64,000 nt of DNA, taken from Pieris napi (lineage: Eukaryota; Arthropoda; Insecta; Lepidoptera; Pieridae). Every line of letters begins with the position of its first letter. Position 1 is the stretch's first letter. Both the position numbers and the translations under genes were made by a program. The notes under the pieces were generated by a model. The model searched no databases. It saw only the letters and a list, made by a program, of their open reading frames with translations, and was not told where the DNA came from. Location of the stretch: positions 10,974,001-11,038,000 of the forward strand of contig NC_062239.1 in assembly GCF_905475465.1 (NCBI RefSeq), given 5' to 3'. Below, in pieces: positions 14,201 through 26,200 of the stretch.

Positions 14201-17200
14201 CACTGAAAGAATGATTAAAATCGATCCAATAATTTTCATTTATTCATTACTGCCCGTGGCCCGCACGCGTTAAATTTGGATATTTTAATAATTCTCGTAG
14301 GGCCTGCGTTTGCAATGTGAGCGGAAAAAATTTAATAATTTACGACATCACATTAGAAACCTCAAAAATAACGGTATTTCTCCACTATTTAGTGGATGTT
14401 ATTATACATAATATAAACCTTCTTCTTCAATCAATCTATCTATTAAAAAGAAACATCGAAATCCGTTGCGTAGTTTTAAAGATTTAAGCATACATAGGGG
14501 ACATAGAAAGCGACTTTGTTTTATACTATGTAGTGATTATCAGTAGGATTACGAAATAAATAAACGTTTAAAAACTATTTCTACAATAAACGTTTAAGGT
14601 GAAATTATTATATTTCAGTCAGAAGTAATATATTTTCGTATCCATTCTGAATTAACGAGTTACCTGTAATACTAAAATGCCGTAACCGATAGTATTCCTC
14701 TTCGACACCAGTGTTTGGCATAGATGCAACCCTGGCCCTCTGTTGTGGCAGCCCAAGGAGTTGTCTTTCACCAGTGCGTGACCTTGCTGCTTTGACAGAC
14801 TGGGATCTTGAGTGGTGGGGACTGCCATACCTAAGGAAAAAATATACTAATTTAAATTTTGATACAACGCCGTTCCAATGGACAAAAAACAATAGATGCT
14901 AAAGATATTATATTTAGTTATATGTAGACATGGAAAAATTAATCTGGAATTGTATAGGAAAAACACAATTGTATGGCAATCAAGGCTTATAATAATTTAC
15001 CAAAAACATTAAAAGATCTTCCTACTAGAGTTTTGTACAAGGTTGTAGTGATGATCTGGTAAACTTTGTATCATCTACATATACTTGTGTCAAAAGTTAA
15101 TACAAAATTAAAAACAGACCAAGTAACAGTTAATTTCAAAAAAATATGATTTATGATTTTAGAAAATACAAGAATAAATTTCTGAAACACAAAAGATATG
15201 CAAACACAAAAATACTTCTTAGTTCGGAACAGTTTTGATTGAAAAATTCAATTTTCGTTTTAACTTAATTATTATTTATATTTCCCATCGATTAAACCTT
15301 TCCTGAACTTCCACAAATATTTCAAGATCATAATTAGTTAAATCGATCCCCGATCCCGAGTTTTAGTAAGACAAGCGAACAGCAATTCATTTATATACTC
15401 GTATATATATATACATAGATATCCGATATAATACTTATGAAGATGATATTTCTGATAGGTCCAAACATGTCTCGTTTATTTTCCTTTAAGACATTTTAAG
15501 GTTATGTATGTATTAATATTTAAATATTGTGTATTAGTACACTTGAAAGGAAATTTAACAAAAATCAAAATTTCTTTGACAAAAATGCAAAAATTTCCAC
15601 GTATCACGTCGTTTTTAATTTTAATCATATTCCGTCGCTAAGTAGCCCTTAGCTATAAAAAAGGTTATTTTTATACCTACTTATCTTTGACCTATTTTTA
15701 AAGATTTCTTGATAGTTCTGATAAGACGTTCATTCTTGACTTTTTGAGACGCTATAAATTGTATTGAAAAAGTGTTTCAGTAGATTCATAATAATAAGGA
15801 CCGGTAAAGCTGATATTTTATAGGTTTCATCAATAACGTAATGCCTCTTTGTAGAGACTTGTAGGAGTAGACTGTCAAGACGTTTCGAGAGTTCATTTTT
15901 AATTTGTTGGTTAAAACTTATAATAATAATGAAACAATATTTACTTTGTAAAGTATTACTTATACTATTTTTAATTATTGTGAATGTGAAGACTACGTGG
16001 ATCATTGTTTTTTATTTATTTTATCCTTTTCTCAGTTTTAGTCATAGTCTGACAGTTTGAGTAATTTATGCGGCCTACCCAAATGTATTTTCTTTGGCAT
16101 TGTTCGTCGAATCGTTAAGCTCCTTAAGTTTTGAGTTGAGCTGCACGATTACTGACAAATGCGTGCACTGACTTGACAGGTCCACTCAATCTGTGTGGTT
16201 CTTTCCTCAAAAGACCATTTCAGACTGCAGTCTACATGGTCTTCACATAATCTTGTTATGTCTGGACTTTAAAAGAGACTGTGACCTCTGAGTTTGTTTC
16301 GGCGTTTCTTCTCAGAGTAGTCAGATAGGAAACATCGATCACATCTAGTTAAAAAAAAAAATATGTTTGACGTGTAAAAGTGTTTGTACAAACCTACTTA
16401 CAGGAATAAATCATTTATCATTATCATTTAAACGTGCACAGCGTACAGCCGGTGGATCGCCAGTGCCCTGTCTTGAGACCCTTCAGAATAAAGGCACTTA
16501 GGTCCCCATTTATAATTTTATAATTATAATTATAGTCTATGTATTATTCGTGTCCTGTCACTGCAGCCCTGCGATTCTGTAACTCACTTCACGAACTCAC
16601 ACAGCGGTTTTCGCATCGGCGGTCTCTCTCAAATCAGTCGTGAAGCAGTCATTTTATGATTTGGAATTCTGATAAACAATAAAGAACAAGCTCCCACCTT
16701 TTCAGAATGCCAAATCATAAAATGACTGCTTCACGACTGATTTGAGAGCGACCGCCGATGCGAAAACCGCTGTGTGAGTTCGTGAAGTGAGTTACAGAAT
16801 CGCAGGGCTGTGGTGTAGTGGTTCGATGTTGGAATACTCCATTAAAGTACTATAAGAAATCCCACACGCGAAAAGTAATCAAGAAGTTTGGGTAAATTGA
16901 TATATGTAAGAATGTTTCAATTGCCCTAAACGCCATTTTCTTAATGAATGTCTCGAATAAGAATCGCGTGACAGGGGTGAATTTGTATTTGTGAAGGGGT
17001 TTATTGGCTATTAAAGTAATATTGCATGTCAACAAGTTTGTTACAACGAGCACGGCAATTCGACACTTGTTCGAATCGTTAGTGTTAGTTTATTTTTGAC
17101 TTCATTGGAATATTATGGGCGCAAAGTGTAGAAATAGATAAAAATATTTTAAAGTTCTTATTATTATAAGAACTACTTATATTTTGTTTTAAAATAAAAT

Positions 17201-20200
17201 TCTCTCAACTCTAAGGTTAAATGGGGTTAATTTTTTTAAACAAGTAATAATTTATTTGTGTAATTTTTAATTCCGTACAATTGTGACAGCTATAATTTTT
17301 TGACATATTAGGTTACAAAACTTTCTGGCCGGGCACATTTTTCAATTTCAATACGAGTCTAAACATCTGAGTCAATACATACATTTTATTTGTTACTGAA
17401 TGTATCCATTTTATTAAGTGCGGTACTCCACATTAAAAGTGGTTTTACGGCAAATAATAAATAATTACTTCCCTTTTCATCACAAACAGTAAAAAACGCA
17501 CAAGTAAAGATAACATTTTTTTTAAAGGTTTACTAAACCTGTAATTAGTAGACAGTGATGCAAGCTAAAGAATAAAATAAAGTAACTAAAGTTAATTCGA
17601 TATCTTGTTTGTGATATTGAAATATTTGTTATTTTTGTATTAGGTCACTTGTGTAAGTTAATATTTAGCTATACCTTTTTGTAGGTAAAACATAAAAAAT
17701 ACGTAGCATTTTATTTTTTATTGTCCTCAAATGGGTCGAATTTGTCCCTTTTTCGGTGAAGAACTTTTTTATTGCAATACCTATGAAATGTCAGAATTCT
17801 ATGGAATGAAAAATCAGAGTTTAGCATCATCACGTGAACGTTCCTCCCTCCTTATTAAAAAAAAATTGAAAAGGCCTGTAGCAACTCAAAACTATTTAAA
17901 TAAACATTTTCTTAAACAAGTTTTCGATGTCAGAATAATGCAATATTCTAACAAAATATGTCAAATTACTTTAACTGTATTATACAATTTTCCAATCAAT
18001 TTTATACAAAAGTTTTACCCTCAATTATGGGACATACTTATGAGTAAGCTTGTATTGCTACGCTTGAATTGAATTAAGCACCGATATACCAAATGATTGA
18101 TGTGAGACAGATTCTTAATCGAGTTGGGAGTTACACTAAACTCCGAAGCTCTTTGATAAGCTTTTGAGTTAGGGAATTAATGCTGTGCGCCCACGTATGG
18201 GATAATACAAGCATTTAGTATATTTTCTTATAGGTAAAAGGCACATAATTCTTAATCCAGATATTGGAAACATTGCAAATTTAATTCGTTTAACAAATGT
18301 GGATGTGAAACTCCACCATGAGTCATTATAATATATATGGACTATATAAGGAAATCGTTTATTAAAACCTAAACATAACAATCATATATACAGTATATAC
18401 AATTTTCTTAACCTACATAGTACTATTAAAAATAATTAAAAATTGATAAATAGAAAATTGTTTTTTTTTTAAATATTGATCCCTGTGCCAGTGTACCTTT
18501 AACGCTATACTTATTAATAAATTAGTAGAGTATATTAATTTATTTACTGTTTTTTTTCATATTAAGTCTATATTTATCAGTATATTTCTGTTTGTATTTC
18601 TACTATATATTTTTTCGTATCTGTGAAGCAATTTAAGGAATCTAATTTACTTGGACCTTTTATATGTATTGTATTTGTGATACGTATTATCCTTTTTCTT
18701 CTTAAATAAATATTAATATAATGAGTTAAAACTCAAACTCAAAAAACTATAAATAGTTAATGATTTTAATTTTTTATACCTACTTTATCTTCCACCATAA
18801 CACCAACTAAACATTTCGATAGAAAATATGAAAAACAACCTAAAACAAATAATGGACAATGCAACTCTGAATATGTATGGTGTGCAAAGTATTACATCTG
18901 TGGGCAAGTCATGTACATAAATCGTACAAACCAAAAGATCATAATTATCACGCAACGAGCTATATTTTTCATTGCAAGCTTTAGTAGGAGACTCCCTAAT
19001 ATAATTTAACACATTATTTCACAATAGAAGTAGATATATATGTAGTACATATATATAAGGCCGTGCTCTCTAATTGAACGAAAGTAAATAACGCCTGCGT
19101 AACTCGCAAGTAATTAAATGTTGGGGGAAATAATTACTTCGCAATTACGACGTTAAATGATTTCATTCAACAAATACACATGGGAATAATGGTCTTGTTA
19201 TTGTGTATATAAGAAAGTACAGCTTTGGAAAAGAAAAACACAGATACAGAATACAATTCAGAGAATAAAGAAACAGGTTGCGCATGGTGATAGAGCGAAG
19301 GCGAAGTTTTTGGTCTAGACTAGACTGGACTAGATCCAATTATAGACACGGATGGCACGAATGTAAAATGAAAGGATTTTAAAAAATCAGTTTTTATGGA
19401 CTAATTAGATAATGTGTCCCAAATATTTGTGCTTATACCAAGGGCGGATTCAGAAGAGATTTACCTCGCACCCTGAACGCCCGCACGACAGACTGATTTA
19501 TTTAATCGCACACTGGTTGAATTCACAAGGATTGTATCATTTAAAATTTGCTATAAAAAGGTTTAGGTTTTTTATTTTTTGCTTTGGTTATGTTTGTATG
19601 TTCTAAGTTTAAATTTTGTATTAATAAGTTTTTTGTTGTATTAAAAAGATTTGTTGTATTAGAAAATGAGCATTCTGATGAACGAGCTAGGTCTGGATGT
19701 CCATAGTTGCTCCCCTTACACTTTAAAAAACAATGTCTAGTTTTTGTAATTTTAATTGTTTTGTTTGATATTTGTATTATCTCTTCGTGTATGACATGTT
19801 TACCTATAAGTGTTTGTCACATTAAAAATTTAATTTAATTTTCTTATACCAATGTATCAACCTTTGGATAGCTTTTATCAATAATTAAAAGAAAACGTTT
19901 GTATACACAATCTAGAAAATCATAAAAAAAGCCTTTTATCCATATCTCCATATTTCCTAAGTATATTAAAAAAAGTGCGTGCGGACAAAGTACACATGTC
20001 AGAAGTGAAATTTATTTGGAAAACTATTTGTTTTTTAATTTATTTCTTCGATAATAAAAACACGTGGCGTTTTAATTTACAAATCGTTCACACTAATTTT
20101 TCAAAAATTCTCTTCACGAAATTTTAATTTTAAAAATAGAATTTCTATAAGGTAATTCGCCCTTCTCACTCTCTTTCAATCGGTCTCAATCGCTCTTACC

Positions 20201-23200
20201 CTTTTCTTCGACAAAAACGCTGCACAACTTCGTGACGTTTTCGTCAAAATTTACCCTGATGCGCCTAAAGAAGTTTCACTTCAAAATAATTAGACAGCTG
20301 GACGCGCCTATGTCATAGCATGGTTGAGACTACTTCCGTATATCACAATTAAATATTTTGACGTACGTAGTAAGGAAGCGCTGTCTCATATCTGTCATAC
20401 CCTTAGCACTATGAATCACTCAATATACAGTCGTGTAAAGTATCGACTCTGATACAATACTCCCACAAATCGAAGTGTGTCTCAGAAGTATTTATGTTGC
20501 AGCAAAGACAACAAACACTTGCATATAGCAAAGGTAAACGATTACCAATTATAAACTGCCTGCGGTCGTTGTTGTTTATATTAATTGAAATCCTCGCAAA
20601 AGCCACTGAAATCAACAATAAACGCTAATTATACCTTTAACAAAAGAGATTAAAGCTTTTATTGAAGAAAATTGTATAAACAATTTTCAGCACATTTTCA
20701 CGTTGATTAATTTCGTTGGGACCGTAAATTGCGTATATTTAATTCATAGTAAACAAGCAAATTGAATATGGTAAATAAGCTTGTTATGAACAGTGCCTAT
20801 GGCTAGGTTTCTTGTTTACTACGATTTCTGAAAAGTGTGAAAAACATAAGGAAATTTAATGTAAATTTCGTTGCAGTAATATGAAAATACAGAATCACAG
20901 TACAATTAAAATAGTTAAATAAAAAGGAGGGCAACTAGCAGCCTTATCGCTTTAGAGCAATCTCTTCCAGGCCACTTATTATGTTATGTTAACAATGAAA
21001 TTGAAGGGAAGAGCAGCGTTGGCCTAGTGGCTCCAGCTTTGACTCTCATCTTTGAGGTCGTAGGTTCGATGTGCACTAATGAACACGAACGGCGAAGGAA
21101 AACATCGTGAGGAAATCGGCTTGCCTTGAATCCAAAGTTGACGGCGTGTGTCAGGCACACGAGGCGGATCATCTATTTGCCCATTAGATTGACAAATGGT
21201 GATGAAATAGATAGATAACTGAGGCCTAAACCTATAAAGGTTGTAGCGCCGCTGACACTGACAATTTTTTTTTACAATGTAACTTAATTCATGTTTTTAC
21301 GTGTATACGTTAAAAACGTAATGTAATAAATTTTTATCTACGAAACGCAAATTCGAATTACTTACAAAAGGTCTGTTATCTTTTCCTTTTTCTCTTTATC
21401 TTTTTCTTTGTTTTATTTAACAATTTGTTTACACCTCTGAAGTATTCAGGATTATGGGGGCGAGATAAAAGGTATTTTAGCCTAATTCAACATATAATTT
21501 TTTCGTGAAATTTTTGTGATATATTTTGTGAATTAAAATAAATACTTAAATTTTGTATAGGTATGCCGCGTATGAGTCAACGTATCCAGTTCTTGTGAAG
21601 AAAGAAGACAGGTAGATAGAGAGATATTTTTATAGAAGATAAAAGATATAAAAAAAGGCTTTATTATATACTACTAGTTAAATCTTTAACTAATATACTA
21701 AATAAATAAGGTGAATTAAAAAAAAACCGCACAATCAGCCATATCAAACTAGCATGCAAGTGTGTTATTATAATTAAAAGCAATTCAATTATTTATTGTG
21801 TAAAGTAAGTATATCTAAGTAAGTATTTCAGAACTTTTAATCTAAGAACTCCCTCAAATCATAGAAGCAACGTGACAAGTAATAATAAGAATATATTACT
21901 TGATAAGTATTACAACGCAAGTTACAAAGATGAAAAACTTGGGTTGTACAGTTTCTGTCTCCATTCTATCATACCTTTCCCAAATTATGTAATAATTATA
22001 GCTGCATTTTCAAAAATAAATTCACATTTACCAAACCTACCTTTTATCAAACTCGTGCAAATCTTCCGAAGTGAACTGACTGGTAACGTCTAACAACTGC
22101 TGGATGTGATCACAGGCCCTGCTATTCCGTCTAGCGTCTTCTCCGTCTCTGATGAGGATGGTCGAACATCCACCGTAGTCTAGGGAGAGGGAAGGCTGCT
22201 GCACGACGATGGTGGTACGACCAGCCGGCATAGAAGATGCTGAGTCCAAAGGATTTGCCGTAACGTGGACTTGAGCTGCTAGAAAATGATATGTATCTTG
22301 TATTAGTAAGATGGAGTAGCATTATTTTTTTAAAATAAATAATACCTATTCTACTCCCCTCTGCCATTGTGTCCAGGAACTTTTTCTATCTCTAAACTTC
22401 ACGTCACACGTCTCGCGAAATACGCCCCGGCTACATCGGTAATATTTTTATTTACAATATTAGGAGTAGTATTATTATTTAAGCCGAATTTACGAAACTA
22501 GTGTTATGCATGTTGGAATGAGTTTCATGAAAATAGTTGCAGCACGTGTGAAACTACTTTAACAAAAAAAATAGTGTCGTGAAATCAACAGTATCACCAA
22601 CGACATGGCTCTGTCAACATTAAAGCTTCATTTTGCGATGCAGAACGTCGTGGTACAGATGTTAATATATAAAATTCGAAAATTATATTTTTATCAACTG
22701 ACCAACGTTGGTTTGCCATTTTGGCGGTCATTTAGCTGCACGATGCACTCAAACACACACGTCTGCCCTGTGCAAATGCTTTCGCGACACTAGTTTCGTG
22801 TCGCGTTTTCATCGTGAAAGTAGTTGCGTGACATTAGTTTTACAAAAAATATGCGCATGGCACGAAATTTATCCAGTGTCGCGAAACCGATGCATGCATT
22901 ATGAAACTGTAAATTTACACGTGAAATTGTTGATGAAATTTATGTCATAAAACTAATTCCGAGCCACTAGTTTTGTAATGTAAATTCGGCTTTATTGTAT
23001 AGTTTTACTTGGATAAAAATGTAAATAAATATTTTTAATATGGCTAAAATATACCAAATAAGTTTTTAGGTAGAAAAAAAAAAATCATTTTAAGTAAATT
23101 AAAAAGAATGTCAGCCCAGATGGACTGGCAATGTGCGCCTGAGATTTCTCGACTTAACATACCAGTAGATTGTCGTCTTGAAGATGCTGGTGGAACGGAA

Positions 23201-26200
23201 TGCTGGTGGGTTGATCTCCTTCTGGTAAAGACTTCTGTCCCCTCTAGTTGCTTCCGCAGCCTCGCCACTTCATCCTTATAATATTCCTTGTCTTTCTTGA
23301 CCCTGGGCTCACTTCCTCTCCTTACAGCTTCGGGTTCAAAATTGAAGTGCGTTTCGTATTTTGTTTGTGTAACTTTTGGACTTTTTGGTGGTTCTATTTT
23401 GTCATATTGCATTGACGTAGAGGGCGCTGTTAGGTCGGGATTCGGTTGGCTTACTTGAGTTTTATTACGGGGCTGGGAAAATAAGATAAATGTTAGTTTT
23501 GATTTGAATAGTGCAAAGCTAAGAGTGCAATTCTCTATTATGATCCGCGTTTAATTCCAATCTGAATCAATAAATCAAATCAAAGTTTAAAGGTAATGGT
23601 ATACGAAATATATATAATGTTCTTTAAACGTCAATAAATATACATTTACAGTCAATTGTCAAATAAAGGGGGCGACTTACGAACTTAAGAGAAGAACTGG
23701 TAAAAATCTCTCCGTCTCTGTTTTCAATGCTTATTCAAAGGAATTTATTTTATTAGGATATAAAAAAGGAAGGTCTTAGAACCTTTAAGCTAATAAAGCG
23801 TCTGCTTAAATACCTACGCTGCTTTAATGAGTACTATTAGAGATTATACTGTCCCATATACTGGCTGAGCTTAGTTTTAAAATTCGGTTATTTTTATGCT
23901 CGCTAGAGGCACTGGCCTAGATTCCCACGTAAGCTACCACGTTCGTCTATGAATAATAACACATTATGTATCTTAGGTGATATCAGCCCATTGCTTGGTA
24001 TAAAGCGAAACATTTAGTTCTTATCTAACGGGCCGAGGGCACGTAGAAAAATCACCTTGATTATTTAAAAGTAACTAAAATCATATTTCGAGTTTTATTA
24101 TATCTTGCTAAAAACCTCTGAAATACATTTTTTTGAAGACTTAGACCGGTGTATTAAAACAAATATATTTCTGACCTAAATCACGTTTATTTAATATTTT
24201 ATGATATTTATTTATTTCGTAATCCTAACAAAAAGTATATAAAAAAGGGTGCGTGTACTTATGTACGCGCGTAAGAAGTTATACTTCTTTGGCATTATTA
24301 AAAATAGATTTTGATTGCATGCAAATAATTAATTACAATTAAATAATCAAAGACTGGAATAGGAGTCATTATAGTCAATAAAGTTCAGTTTACATTTGAA
24401 ATATTAAATAAATAAATATTTATTATTATTCTCTTACATTAAGTGTAACATAAATTCTATTAATATTCGAATGTTGTTTTTAAATTATGTCCAATGCCGT
24501 AGTATCTTCCGTTGGCAACTTCATTCTGTTAATTTTGTGTCATGGTGCGCGCGCATCGCAAAATTTCACTCTCATCAATTTTTCATAACGCGCCTAAAGA
24601 AGTATAACTTCAAAAGCATATAATTACAATAAAAATATAGCCAAAGATGGAATACATAATATTTACGAAAAGGTTCAAACATAAGGGAAAATACAATAAA
24701 AATTATTCAATACATTTAACTAAGTAATAACTTATTTGGTTGTGATGTGTGATGGTGTAAAAGTGAGGGTAAGTACGTAAAGGTGTGTATGTGGGATGTG
24801 CTCATGTTGCAGGTGATTTTGCGCTATGGATATTCTTAATACTCCTTTTAACCATATTCCGCGATAGCTTAAACAAGTCAAGGCTTAAATATTGGTCGTC
24901 GTTTGTCTGGGCTGCGTGATACAAAATTTTTGAATTTTTTGCATAGTTAGTGTTTATGTGATATGATATATGTTATATAATAAACTTTATTTTAATATGG
25001 GAATGTATAATTGTTGAAAAACATTCTGTATTGTTAATATTTTATTACAAAATGAAATACGATCAAATTTATCAATTATAGAATATTCTGTTTTCGAATT
25101 TAAGTTCCCATTTTCATAGGTTAACCGTAATATGGCCGATGTTATAGGCATTTCGCTCCGACTTTTATAAATTAGAACATTACTGAGCCAAGATCAAAGG
25201 GGCTTCTAAGTAGTCATCGTTAGACGCACGCTACAGCTATTTACTTCAGGATCAAGTGACTATGTTCAGATGAAAGCTTCCTAAGGCTTTTTATCTTGTT
25301 CTTCGTTACAGACCGAGTATTCTCTTACGAAGTATAATTAATCAATAGGAATTCTTTAAATGAGCTAAGAAATTAATTATTACTGTGCAGAAAAAGGTGA
25401 ACGGTTTCTCCAACCTAACGAGAGAATATTTTTTATCGCTACAATATTAATAATTAACTTATTGTCTTTTGAGTAACAACTCATAATTACGCCTACACGT
25501 GTTGCCTTTTAGAAGGCTATTTTTTGTTTATTTATTTAAAAAAGCTTGCCAACGCTCGGCACACTGACACAAAAAAAATAAAATAAAATATTTCATATGA
25601 CAAGCAATAGGCAAACATAACAAACACGAGATAAAAAAAATAAACCAAAATATTAAATTATAAAAACTAAAGGATTTCGAAGTGTAAGGGAACTATGGAT
25701 ATCCAGACCTAGCTCGTTTATTATGACGTAAAGATGCGCGATGTATTTTTTAGCACACATGCCATGCTCTATTTCCAGGTAAAGCAAAAATTTGGGCGAT
25801 GCAGTGTTGGCCTAGTGGCTTCAGCGTGCGACTCTCCCTGAGGTCGTAGGTTCGATCCCCGGCTGTGCACTAATGGACTTTCTTTCTATGTGCGCATTTA
25901 ACATTCAGAAGGGAAAACATCGTGAGGAAACCAGCTTACCTTAGGCCCAAAAAGTCGACGCCATGCGTCAGGCACAGGAGGCTGATCACCTGCTAACAAA
26001 TGATCATGAAACAGATACAGAAATCTGAGGCCCAGACCTAAAAAGGTTGTGGCACCACTGATTTATTTTTATTTTTTAACAGATACGCTAAAAAATACTG
26101 ATAAATAATTGCAACGGTATTAGACAAGATTTTTTACTAACACTCGCGTTCTCACCTTTTCAGGTTTCTTGTGATTCTGATGAGGTTCTGGCATAGGTAC

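Noticed and set aside
17731..18072. 113-codon plus-strand open frame in an RGK intron
   Set aside because: No recognisable domain, composition typical of AT-rich noncoding DNA, no splice or promoter context.
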